A program made the position numbers and the translations under genes. DNA of 45,183 bases from Candidatus Thalassarchaeum betae (GTDB lineage: Archaea; Thermoplasmatota; Poseidoniia; Poseidoniales; Thalassarchaeaceae). The DNA lies in NCBI GenBank assembly GCA_022447095.1, contig JAKUUP010000011.1:1-45183 (forward strand), given 5' to 3'. The notes beneath the pieces are model-generated. The model had not been told where the DNA came from. It did not search any database and saw nothing but the letters and a program-made list of their open reading frames with translations. Numbering within the stretch: position 1 is the stretch's first letter; each line of letters starts with the position of its first letter. Positions 38,530 through 45,183 of this stretch are shown in pieces.

Positions 38530-38548
38530 GGCGACCCTAGGGGTCGCC
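38530..38548 (-). promoter_or_regulatory. Perfect hairpin/palindrome directly upstream of the thermosome start
   Basis: GGCGACCC-TAG-GGGTCGCC is a perfect 8-bp inverted repeat with a 3-nt spacer, ending 8 nt before the thermosome ATG. It could be an operator for a heat-shock regulator or an RNA hairpin over the ribosome-binding region. It is not placed to be a terminator, as both flanking genes diverge. Confidence 0.5.
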
Positions 38549-38591
38549 ATGAATGCTTTGAGTCGGCAAATCAGTCAGACGCGAGGAGCGA

Positions 38592-39581
38592 ATGGAGAAT
38601 ATCTATCCGAGTGGGGCATCAGCCGGAGTCGTGTCCAGAACGGCTGTGGTGCTCGTTTTCCTGCTCCTCGCGGGGCCCTTCGGGACGCTCGTCCCGGTGG
38701 CATCGGCGCAGCAGATTCTGCCGGACATCACCCTAGAGTGTGTGGATAGTGTGGATGTGGATGTCTCACCGGGCTCGACGAGGACTGCGATGGTGAACTG
38801 CGAACTGGAGAACGCCTCGATGTGGGAGGAGGAGGTGAGTCTGGATATCAGCTCAGAGGATTTGTCCGCCACAGGCCCAGACAGTGTTTCCGTCCCGGCG
38901 GGGGAGACCGTGCTGATCTCGATTACTGTGTCCGCGGATCAAGACGAAGAAGCAGGGGACTACCAAGTCAACGTCTCGGCAGAGGTGACCTCGGCTGGCG
39001 GCGTCCCGGTCCCCGGGCTGGCCAGTGATTCCGATGAGGTCGAGGTGACGATAGCCGAGTACACCACCTGCGACCACACTGTAGGGCAGGGTGGAGGCAC
39101 TCTAGAGGCCGGACAGATAATCTCGTTCTCGGTTTCGATATCCTGCGACAGCAACACCGATTCCACGACCAAATTCAGTGCCCGATTGATTGACGATTCC
39201 GGCTCGACTGCTTGGCCCTCTGGATTTGACGACCAGAGCCCGCAGTGCGAAGTTCTGATTCCTGACGGAGGGACCTCGGAGAACTGCCAGTTCCAGATAC
39301 TCACGCCCTCCAATCTCGAGTACGCCTGGGAGGGTTGCGTCATCGTTCTGGAAGACGGGGGGTCGGTGCCGAAGTCGTGCCCCGGCTCCAATGTGGTCAA
39401 CATCAAGGTAGAGCCGAAGACGCTTGGGATAGGTTCCATCGAGCTCACCGGCAACGAGTCGATCTTCGGTGAGTACTCTGACGAGGCCCCCATCATCATC
39501 GGGGGGGTCGCCACAATCCTCGTGCTGGCTATCATTGGAATGCTCGTCGCAAGGCGCAGAAGACGCTCACTCGACGATTAG
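38592..39581 (+). CDS. Secreted beta-rich protein with C-terminal membrane anchor
   Basis: 329 aa. Signal peptide around residues 15-40 (TAVVLVFLLLAGPFGTLVPVASAQQ). The body is two Ig-like/NEW3-like beta domains (PAGETVLISITVSADQDEEAGDYQVNV is typical of such domains) with Cys residues for disulphides. One membrane helix (IIIGGVATILVLAIIGMLVA) and RRRRRS follow, giving an outside-facing protein with a short cytoplasmic tail. Function unknown; such proteins act as surface adhesion or scaffold units. The 3' end overlaps the convergent gene at 39567 by 15 bp. The ATG is 69 bp from the divergent thermosome start. Confidence 0.82.
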   Translation: MENIYPSGASAGVVSRTAVVLVFLLLAGPFGTLVPVASAQQILPDITLECVDSVDVDVSPGSTRTAMVNCELENASMWEEEVSLDISSEDLSATGPDSVSVPAGETVLISITVSADQDEEAGDYQVNVSAEVTSAGGVPVPGLASDSDEVEVTIAEYTTCDHTVGQGGGTLEAGQIISFSVSISCDSNTDSTTKFSARLIDDSGSTAWPSGFDDQSPQCEVLIPDGGTSENCQFQILTPSNLEYAWEGCVIVLEDGGSVPKSCPGSNVVNIKVEPKTLGIGSIELTGNESIFGEYSDEAPIIIGGVATILVLAIIGMLVARRRRRSLDD

Positions 39582-39893
39582 GATGTGCCATCTCAGAATC
39601 AGGGTCGAGATAATTGCCAGCCAAAAGGAGACGTTCTCAGAGAAGTTGAAAGTTCCTGTGAAAATGATGTACTGAACGGCTGTAAGGGCGATGACTACGG
39701 CTAGATCCTGAAACGTCCCCCTACCGAATCCGGAGTGGTCCACCATATGCTGTCTATTCTGGACAGCGACCACGGCAAGAGTCAGGATGCCCAAAACGAG
39801 GAAGTGCCCGATCAACCATCCTGTGGTGGCTCCGAACGCCTCGACTATCGTGTCTTGTACGCTGCCTAGCACCATCGACGCGAGGTCGGCCAT
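39567..39893 (-). CDS. Small polytopic membrane protein
   Basis: 108 aa with about three membrane helices (GWLIGHFLVLGILTLAVVAV, LAVVIALTAVQYIIFTGTF, FWLAIISTLILRWHILI). The central loop NRQHMVDHSGFGRGTFQD is polar. No family recognised. It lies between convergent and divergent neighbours, so it is a single-gene unit. Confidence 0.7.
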   Translation of the reverse strand: MADLASMVLGSVQDTIVEAFGATTGWLIGHFLVLGILTLAVVAVQNRQHMVDHSGFGRGTFQDLAVVIALTAVQYIIFTGTFNFSENVSFWLAIISTLILRWHILIVE

Positions 39894-39967
39894 GGCTGTG
39901 CCAAACGAAGACTGCTCTTGAATTAAATGACCGAAGCCCCTTATCGTGGCTACCCAAGCGTGGCTTC

Positions 39968-41194
39968 GTGGAAGAGCAACGCCCGCGCCTGCTCGTCGTC
40001 AAAGCGGCGATGACTGTTCACGGTGGCGCCGCGCGCGACCTGTTGCGCAACCTGCCCAGCATCGCCGAGCACTTCGAAGTCCGCTTCGCCTGTCTGAACC
40101 TGCTCGACTCGCAGCGCACGATGATGCTCTCGCATGACATCCAGATTCTCGAACCGTACTACCAGTGGCAACCTACTGACGGCCTGCTGAACGAAATCTC
40201 AGCTGGCCAAGAACGCAGTGCTGCGGCTGCATGGAAGGAGCATTCGAGTGTTCACTCAGCTATCGAGTGGGCTGATGCGATCCACCTCACAGGAGGCAAC
40301 GGCTCGATGGAGTTCCCCGCCTTCGTTCCCCCCAGCAAGCCACTGCACCTGCACTTCCTAGAGTCCAAGCCCGGAATCCACGACGACATCAGTCACCTCA
40401 ACCCGGATGGCAGCGGCGGCTGGCGCCCGAAATTGATGCACATGCTGCAGAGCCGTCAACGAGCAAGGATCGAGAAGTCGTTCAGAGGTTTTGTCGAAAA
40501 CCAGAACTGGAGCGTCTCTGCGAACTCCGAGTTCTCGGCCCAGAATCTGCACCGGATTTACGGAATCAAGGGTGGGGTTCTGTATCCCTCGGTCGATCTC
40601 AGCGAGTTCAGTCGCGAGGAGTCCCGGGGCGAAGGTTCGGCGTTCACAGCGTTGGGGCTGGGGGAGCCTAACTCATACACAGTCACAGTCGGACGGATGT
40701 CTCGCTTCAAGGGAATCTACGAGGCCGTCGACCATCTGGTCGGCAGTGGTCTTAACCTAGTGGTCATCGGAGGTGGCAAGGAGGGTGAGAACGCCGCACT
40801 GCGCCAGTACGGTGAGAGTTTAGGCGTCGGCGTAAAAGTGCTCTCTGGCATTGATTCCGAGTCCATGCGCGCCGTCATGCGGCGCTCGGCTGCGGTGATT
40901 GGGTTGGCCCACGGGGAGGCCTTCGGTCTGACACCGATTGAAGCGATGGCGATAGGCGTCCCACCCATCTTCGTCGATGAAGGCGGCTACACTGAGACGG
41001 TGGTCGACCAGCTCAACGGCAGGCTGCTCAAGCGCGGAGACATCGAAGCGTGGCAGAGGGCTCTGGAGCAGGCTCAGGACGCGGGCACGCGAGCGCGTTG
41101 GGCGCGCAACGGCATGGAGCGAATCGAGGAGATGGGTCTGACTCCGCAGGAGCACGCGATGCGTCTAGCCGCCATCATCACCATCGAGGATTAG
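39968..41194 (+). CDS. GT4-family glycosyltransferase
   Basis: 408 aa, GT-B fold. The N-terminus RLLVVKAAMTVHGGAARDLLRNLP is the acceptor-side glycine loop. The C-terminal half has the donor-side features: TVTVGRMSRFKGIYEAVDHL, LVVIGGGKEGE, and HGEAFGLTPIEAMAIGVPPIFVDEGGYTE (the E-x7-E motif of retaining GT4 enzymes). It probably adds a sugar to a lipid or protein at the cell envelope. The start is GTG at 39968. The stop is followed after 2 nt by the kinase gene, so the two are co-translated; a third gene (MOSC) overlaps the kinase. Confidence 0.88.
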   Translation: MEEQRPRLLVVKAAMTVHGGAARDLLRNLPSIAEHFEVRFACLNLLDSQRTMMLSHDIQILEPYYQWQPTDGLLNEISAGQERSAAAAWKEHSSVHSAIEWADAIHLTGGNGSMEFPAFVPPSKPLHLHFLESKPGIHDDISHLNPDGSGGWRPKLMHMLQSRQRARIEKSFRGFVENQNWSVSANSEFSAQNLHRIYGIKGGVLYPSVDLSEFSREESRGEGSAFTALGLGEPNSYTVTVGRMSRFKGIYEAVDHLVGSGLNLVVIGGGKEGENAALRQYGESLGVGVKVLSGIDSESMRAVMRRSAAVIGLAHGEAFGLTPIEAMAIGVPPIFVDEGGYTETVVDQLNGRLLKRGDIEAWQRALEQAQDAGTRARWARNGMERIEEMGLTPQEHAMRLAAIITIED

Positions 41195-41196
41195 AC

Positions 41197-42129
41197 ATGG
41201 CCATCGAGGTGAGTCTCGAAGACGCGGAGTGGATGGTCGGTCTCGCCGGCCACACAGGCGTCGAGTCGGTAGAGCACCTTGCCGGTGGCTGGGACAACTC
41301 GAACCACAGGATCTGCTTGGCTGGTGGCTCGAGTCTGGTACTCAAGATATGGCAGGCTCAAAGCGTGCTCGAGGATGTCGAAACCGTGATACAGCGTCAC
41401 ATCTGGATCGACAGTAACGGAATCCCCACCGCAGTCCCGATGATGCTTGAAACAGGTGCTCGATACGCTGTTCGCGATGGTGTGGCGTGGACGCTTCTCC
41501 CCTTCATCGAGGGCGGGCACCTCGATAGCGACGCAGTATCGCTGACCAGTCTGGGTGCGGTGATGGCCAGAATGCACGAGGTTCCCACTGCCGAGTGCTT
41601 CCCGACCGAGTTCACGATGGGGTGGACTCTCTTCGAACGCATGTTCGTACACGCCGAAGAGAGTGGCGAGTGGACGCCCTTCCCATGGATGCTGAGAGGG
41701 GAGTCGACAGCGCTGCGCGAGAGCATCCCGGCGGGCCTCCCGCAGGGCATCCTACATGGAGACCTGTTTCCGGACAACGTCCTCGGCAGCGAGGGGGAGG
41801 TAACCGCGATCCTCGATCTCGAGGAGGCCTGGATAGGTCCGCTGGCATTCGATTTGGTGATGGCCTACGTCGGATTCGGCTGGGTCGATGGCGAGCCCTC
41901 AGAGGAGTGCTGGCAGGCTCTGCTCTCAGGTTACCAATCAGTCCGCAGTCTAACGGAAGATGAGTGGTTTGCACTGCCTATTCTGCATCGCTACGCCACC
42001 CTGTCGATTGCTGCTTGGAGATACTGGAAACACAATATGTTTCAGCCAGATGAGGAGCATGCGGACCGCTACCTCGAGATGGTCGAGAGGCTTGATGTAC
42101 CGCTCCCATTCATGGAGAATCGAAGATGA
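41197..42129 (+). CDS. ThrB/APH-fold kinase (homoserine kinase-like)
   Basis: 310 aa from the ATG at 41197; the frame runs upstream into the glycosyltransferase. Protein-kinase-like fold of the aminoglycoside phosphotransferase/type II homoserine kinase family. GGWDNSNHRI (~30-39) is the nucleotide loop, SLVLKIWQA carries the ATP-binding Lys, GILHGDLFPDNVL (~186-198) is the catalytic loop with Asp and Asn, and AILDLEEAWIGPLAFDL supplies the metal Asp. The order and GWDNSNHRI fit ThrB2-type homoserine kinase best, but sugar or other small-molecule kinases share this pattern. The neighbouring glycosyltransferase leaves both options open. Confidence 0.8.
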   Translation: MAIEVSLEDAEWMVGLAGHTGVESVEHLAGGWDNSNHRICLAGGSSLVLKIWQAQSVLEDVETVIQRHIWIDSNGIPTAVPMMLETGARYAVRDGVAWTLLPFIEGGHLDSDAVSLTSLGAVMARMHEVPTAECFPTEFTMGWTLFERMFVHAEESGEWTPFPWMLRGESTALRESIPAGLPQGILHGDLFPDNVLGSEGEVTAILDLEEAWIGPLAFDLVMAYVGFGWVDGEPSEECWQALLSGYQSVRSLTEDEWFALPILHRYATLSIAAWRYWKHNMFQPDEEHADRYLEMVERLDVPLPFMENRR

Positions 42130-42578
42130 CTGGCCTCGTGCACTCAGTCTGCGTCCGCGAGGGGGGTGGTGTGCCCAAACTGCCTCTGAGAGAAGCCAGA
42201 GTCGGGGCTGAGGGCATCGAGGGGGACAAGAAGAGGGGGGCTCGCAGGGCCGTCATAATCTACTCGTTGGAGAGGATCGAGGGTCTGCGAGAGGAGGGTC
42301 ACCCGGTCGTCGCGCCCGGGAGCCTCGGCGAGAACATACTCGTCGAGGGACTGGAATGGGACTCGCTCGCAGTGGGCGACCGTCTGCGAATCGGTGACGC
42401 TCTAATCGAGCTGACGGGGGCGACCGCGCCCTGTCATATCATCGCCGACCAGTTCCAAGACGAGGATTCGGGGAGAGTCGATCACGGGCTGAACCCCGGC
42501 TGGTCCAGATGGTGCGCAGCGGTCCTCAAAGAGGCGGTTGTGACCCCCGGTGACGCCGTCAGCCTAGTGCTGTCGTAG
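42126..42578 (+). CDS. MOSC-domain protein
   Basis: 150 aa. VREGGGVPKLPLREARVGAEGIEGDKKRGARRAVIIYS is the MOSC opening (G-x-P-K, G-x-x-GD, R-A-V), SLGENILVEGLEWDSLAVGDRLRIG is the middle, and TGATAPCHII carries the conserved Cys expected to bind the molybdenum cofactor sulphur. It is a single-domain protein, as in YiiM/MOSC-only enzymes. The ATG overlaps the kinase stop (ATGA). Its role could be hydroxylamine-type reduction or sulphur carrying; this cannot be told apart here. Confidence 0.88.
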   Translation: MTGLVHSVCVREGGGVPKLPLREARVGAEGIEGDKKRGARRAVIIYSLERIEGLREEGHPVVAPGSLGENILVEGLEWDSLAVGDRLRIGDALIELTGATAPCHIIADQFQDEDSGRVDHGLNPGWSRWCAAVLKEAVVTPGDAVSLVLS

Positions 42579-42613
42579 GCTTGATTACTACAGGTGGGTT
42601 CATCGGAGCCCAA

Positions 42614-42697
42614 GCAGAGGTGGCGGAGTGGTTAACGCGCTGGGCTGAGGGCCCAGTCCTTAGTGGATCGCAGGTTCGAATCCTGTCCTCTGCACCA
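42614..42697 (+). tRNA. tRNA-Leu (GAG), CCA encoded
   Basis: Acceptor stem GCAGAGG/CCTCTGC is fully paired, followed by A73 and encoded CCA. The anticodon stem CTGGG/CCCAG has loop CTGAGGG with anticodon GAG (CUC/CUU codons). There is a long type II variable arm (TCCTTAGTGGATCG), normal for Leu. The D-loop has the usual GG and the T-loop is TTCGAAT, unlike the tRNA-Cys of this window. No intron. Confidence 0.95.
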
Positions 42698-42774
42698 CCT
42701 AACGCTCCAAGCAGACGACAGGCTTGAATAGGTCTTCCCTGATTATTGGCCATGCCGCGTTGCTCGTCGATCAT

Positions 42775-42978
42775 ATGGAAATAATGGATAATTCCGATTT
42801 CATGAACGATGCAATGAAGATGATAGAAGAGTGGCTGGCCTCCTCGAAGGCTTGGCTAGAGTTAGAGAGCGCTAGGCTGAAGCTAGAGGCTGAGACGAGG
42901 TTGTGGGAGGCGGAGAACGATGTTTTCTCACCCGAGGCTGGCTGCTATGACTGGGAGTTCATAGACGAGTGGGTTTGA
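42775..42978 (+). CDS. Small acidic helical protein
   Basis: 67 aa from the ATG at 42775 (a TTG at 42724 is possible). MEIMDNSDFMNDAMKMIEEW is followed by one long helix (KAWLELESARLKLEAETRLW) and an acidic/aromatic tail ending DWEFIDEWV. No family recognised. It lies alone between tRNA-Leu and the esterase gene. The composition is protein-like, but with no homologue in mind the call is moderate. Confidence 0.55.
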   Translation: MEIMDNSDFMNDAMKMIEEWLASSKAWLELESARLKLEAETRLWEAENDVFSPEAGCYDWEFIDEWV

Positions 42979-43003
42979 TACCGACGCATGCCCCCCTAGT
43001 TCC

Positions 43004-45025
43004 GTGCCGAGTGCTCGATTGGCCCCCCTGGTCGTGTCTCTGATGCTGATGGCCTCCGGGCTTTTTGGTACAGGTCAGGAGTTGACAGAGGAGATTCAAG
43101 AAAGGCACTGGACCGACTCAAACGATGGTTACGGCCCTATCGACTACACCGACGATCACACTACTGCCACCATCGCCTCTGGAGGGAGGTATGCGACTCT
43201 TACCATGCCGGGTGGGCATCTCTACGATCACCCTCTCCCTCTTGTCGTCGGTCTGCATGGCTACTCCAGTTCTGGATCCTTCAACGCCTGGTGGATGAGC
43301 CTGTATGACAGCGTCCACGAGAATGAGCATCTGCTGCTCACCCCGGACGGCACCATGAATCTCATAGGGATGCGGTTCTGGAATGCCACCGATGCCTGCT
43401 GCAACCTGTTCGGCGCCGGGGTGGATGATGTCTCCTTCCTCGAAGACCTAATCGACCAGGCCGTCCAGAACTACGGGGCTGACCCGGAGGGAGTTGTGCT
43501 GATAGGTCACTCTAACGGCGCGTTCATGAGCCACAGGATGGCGTGCGACCGGGGCGGGATGATTGAGTCTATCGTGTCGCTGAACGGGGCGACGTGGGAC
43601 GATTTCGCCAACGACTGCCCCGATACCGGAAGGCCGAACATCCTGCATGTCCACGGTGCCCTAGACAGCGTCATACAGTATGCTGGTGGGTCGATGAACG
43701 GCAATTCGTATCCTTCGGCACCCCAATCAACCGCCATGTGGGCCGACAGGTCGGGCTGTGAAGCAAGTTGGACAGACATCGGTGACATCGATCTGACCGG
43801 AAACGACGGATTTCCCGAGACCGACGACCTCGAGTTCCTGAACTGTACCGATGGCAACAGGGTGGCGCACTGGAGGATCAACGACGGAAATCACGCCCCC
43901 TCTCTAAACGACCCAGAGTGGGCGGAACAAACCCTGAACTGGGCGCTCGAGGACTTCGTCCGTGATTCTGACGGCGATGGTTACCGCGACGATGTTGATG
44001 CGTTCACCTACAACCCGAATGAGTGGGCAGATGCGGACGGGGACAAAGTCGGGGATAATGCTGACCAATGCGATGATGACCCGACTGGCTGGTCAGATGC
44101 CGACGGTGATGGGGTCTGCCTCCCTAGTGATGCTTTTCCAGACAATCCGTATGAGTGGTCCGATGCCGACGGTGACGGTGTGGGGGACAATTCAGACGCC
44201 GATGACGACAACGACGGTGTAGCGGACTATTGGGATGCTTTCCCACTCGATGCCAACGAGACTGTCGACACGGATGGTGATGGGGTCGGTGACAACGCCG
44301 ACCCCGATGACGACGGTGATGGGTGGGATGACGTGCAGGACGCTTTTCGCCTCGATCCGGACGAGCATTCCGACACCGATGGGGACGGAGTGGGCGACAA
44401 CGCGGATGCCGACGACGACGGTGATGGGTGGTCTGATGAAGACGAGTTGAGTTGCCAGAGCGACCCCTTGGACGGCGCCGATGTTCCTACGGACACCGAC
44501 AGCGACTGGAAGTGCGACCTGTTCGATGATGATGACGATGGAGACGGTGTTCCTGATGGGGCCGATCAGTTCCCTCTCGACCCCAGTGAATGGGCCGACA
44601 GCGATGACGATGGGATTGGGGATAATGGCGATGTTTTTCCTCAAGATGCTTCGGAGTGGGCCGACTCGGACGGGGACGGAGTGGGCGACAACCAGGACGT
44701 GTTTCCCGGAGACCCTAGCGAGACCATGGACACCGACGGCGACGGAATAGGGGACAACAGCGATGTTTTTCCCGATAATGCCTCGGAGTGGGCCGATTCC
44801 GACGGCGACGGAGTCGGAGACAATCATGATGCTTTTCCTGGGGACGCTGGCGAGACCACGGACACCGACGGTGACGGAATAGGGGACAACGCGGACGCCT
44901 ACCCCTTCGACGCTACCAAGTGGAAGGAAGAGGCTGATATCGTGCTCTTTGTACTGTCTGCAGTAGTGGTCGTCCTGCTCGGTTTGGTGGTCTACACTGG
45001 CCGCAAGAACGACTCCGATTCCTGA
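43004..45025 (+). CDS. Secreted alpha/beta-hydrolase (LpqC/PHB-depolymerase-like) with thrombospondin type-3 repeats
   Basis: 673 aa. Signal peptide LAPLVVSLMLMASGLFGTGQ. The esterase domain (~60-310) has LPLVVGLHGYSSSG (oxyanion loop), nucleophile Ser in GHSNGAFMSHRMA (S170), acid Asp in HVHGALDSVIQYAGG (D221) and His in INDGNHAPSLND (H297), the order of polyhydroxybutyrate-depolymerase/feruloyl-esterase-like enzymes. The next ~330 residues are D-x-D-G-D-G-x-G-D-N calcium repeats, followed by one membrane helix (IVLFVLSAVVVVLLGLVVYTG) and a short tail. The enzyme is thus held outside the cell on a rigid Ca-stiffened stalk. The start is GTG; no nearby in-frame ATG precedes the signal peptide. 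Confidence 0.9.
   Translation: MPSARLAPLVVSLMLMASGLFGTGQELTEEIQERHWTDSNDGYGPIDYTDDHTTATIASGGRYATLTMPGGHLYDHPLPLVVGLHGYSSSGSFNAWWMSLYDSVHENEHLLLTPDGTMNLIGMRFWNATDACCNLFGAGVDDVSFLEDLIDQAVQNYGADPEGVVLIGHSNGAFMSHRMACDRGGMIESIVSLNGATWDDFANDCPDTGRPNILHVHGALDSVIQYAGGSMNGNSYPSAPQSTAMWADRSGCEASWTDIGDIDLTGNDGFPETDDLEFLNCTDGNRVAHWRINDGNHAPSLNDPEWAEQTLNWALEDFVRDSDGDGYRDDVDAFTYNPNEWADADGDKVGDNADQCDDDPTGWSDADGDGVCLPSDAFPDNPYEWSDADGDGVGDNSDADDDNDGVADYWDAFPLDANETVDTDGDGVGDNADPDDDGDGWDDVQDAFRLDPDEHSDTDGDGVGDNADADDDGDGWSDEDELSCQSDPLDGADVPTDTDSDWKCDLFDDDDDGDGVPDGADQFPLDPSEWADSDDDGIGDNGDVFPQDASEWADSDGDGVGDNQDVFPGDPSETMDTDGDGIGDNSDVFPDNASEWADSDGDGVGDNHDAFPGDAGETTDTDGDGIGDNADAYPFDATKWKEEADIVLFVLSAVVVVLLGLVVYTGRKNDSDS
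44585..44914 (+). repeat. Five tandem 66-nt repeats encoding 22-aa thrombospondin type-3 units
   Basis: Five in-frame units of exactly 22 codons (SEWADSDDDGIGDNGDVFPQ..., and so on) occupy 44585-44914. Units alternate: 2 and 4 are SEWADSDGDGVGDN-type, 3 and 5 are xETxDTDGDGIGDN-type, so units 2-3 and 4-5 look like a duplicated 132-nt pair. Less regular repeats of the same kind precede them from about 43960. Confidence 0.85.
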
Positions 45026-45044
45026 ACCGGACGCAGGTGAAATC

Positions 45045-45050
45045 CTTATG
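45045..45050 (+). promoter_or_regulatory. Putative TATA box for the rightmost gene
   Basis: CTTATG, within AATCCTTATGCGG, lies 24-29 nt before the GTG at 45074. The spacing supports that GTG as the start of a leaderless gene. Confidence 0.35.
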
Positions 45051-45073
45051 CGGAATCCGACTCTAGTCAGCGC

Positions 45074-45183
45074 GTGGAAGTAAACGAGTGCTGGCTGAAG
45101 GCCGAGGACGATACGGGATGGATGGTAATCACCGACTGTGGGGTGCACATGTCGGTAGCTCGTCGAATCCAGCGCACCATCGT
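45074..45183 (+). CDS. Partial hypothetical protein (cut by right edge)
   Basis: An open frame of 36 codons starts with GTG at 45074 and runs off the window. It begins VEVNECWLKAEDDTGWMVIT. No family can be assigned from this fragment. Support comes from the open frame, the upstream TATA-like element and the position just after the esterase stop. Confidence 0.45.
   Translation, partial: MEVNECWLKAEDDTGWMVITDCGVHMSVARRIQRTI

Noticed and set aside
42559-42774. Minus-strand frame over tRNA-Leu
   Set aside because: It is a translation of the tRNA and its flanks, a common false ORF.
43960-44920. CRISPR-like regular repeat
   Set aside because: The period is in frame, encodes calcium-binding units and has no unique spacers between identical repeats.
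44192-45148. Long minus-strand open frame (318 codons) opposite the esterase repeats
   Set aside because: It is the antisense of the D-x-D-G-D-G repeats, which produce Val/Ile-rich low-complexity sequence; the plus frame has a signal peptide, catalytic triad and membrane anchor.

Overview
The window looks like a piece of an archaeal chromosome, most likely an uncultured marine planktonic euryarchaeon of the Marine Group II (Poseidoniia, Thermoplasmatota) type. That placement is inference from gene content, not from a marker phylogeny. Clearly archaeal genes are a TOPRIM-type archaeal DnaG, a group II chaperonin (thermosome), the archaeal 4-phosphopantoate--beta-alanine ligase, a KEOPS Pcc1-like protein, PyrB plus a zinc-binding PyrI, and a THEP1-type NTPase. 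They sit beside bacterial-looking genes (MetK, PurH, PurN, a bacterial-style deoxyhypusine synthase relative) and beside large secreted, membrane-anchored proteins with Ca-binding and propeller-like repeats. That mixture is typical of marine group II genomes. The DNA is fairly GC-rich and densely coded; gaps are short, none exceeds 300 bases, and many starts are GTG or leaderless with an AT-rich box 22-35 nt upstream.

Layout. 1-1154: 5' part of a secreted repeat protein, cut at the left edge. 1255-6849: metK, pcc1-like, an FAD amine-oxidase-like flavoprotein, nadC, the CoA-pathway ligase and an isopropylmalate/isocitrate dehydrogenase. 6948-10765: a winged-helix/coiled-coil protein, a degenerate Eco57I-like DNA methyltransferase relative, a THEP1 NTPase and a small membrane protein. 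10816-15894: gcvH, rnhA, a membrane protein, a threonine dehydratase/serine racemase, tRNA-Cys, an aminotransferase, speD and a deoxyhypusine synthase-like gene. 15886-22339 (mostly minus): enolase, a hypothetical, an Lrp regulator (plus), a thioredoxin-like protein, a membrane-anchored TPR protein and dnaG. 22573-25740: a TerB-like protein, two hypotheticals, mobA-like, purN (minus) and a DUF454 membrane protein. 25812-29059: an AT-richer zinc-ribbon membrane protein, pyrI, pyrB and a GHMP kinase. 29069-35275: a secreted metzincin protease, a membrane/helical-repeat protein and an Asp-box lipoprotein. 35321-39893: purH, a divergent thermosome subunit and two envelope proteins. 39968-45183: a glycosyltransferase, a ThrB/APH-type kinase, a MOSC protein, tRNA-Leu, a small protein, an esterase with thrombospondin type-3 repeats, and the start of one more gene.

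Working together: nadC, the pantothenate-branch ligase, metK, purN/purH and pyrB/pyrI are cofactor and nucleotide biosynthesis. speD and the DHS-like gene form a polyamine pair. Five predicted secreted or surface proteins (1-1154, 29069, 33791, 38592, 43004) suggest an envelope that binds and degrades external protein or polymer.

The points most worth a second look are: (i) a tRNA-Cys in which the near-universal G18-U55 elbow pair appears replaced by A18-G55; (ii) a 26-nt palindrome at the junction between pyrI and an AT-rich zinc-ribbon gene, past which pyrI has lost its normal stop and runs about 200 nt antisense into that gene; (iii) the winged-helix plus catalytically degenerate methyltransferase pair; (iv) a divergent thermosome subunit with a perfect hairpin directly in front of its start codon; and (v) a structured leader upstream of dnaG.
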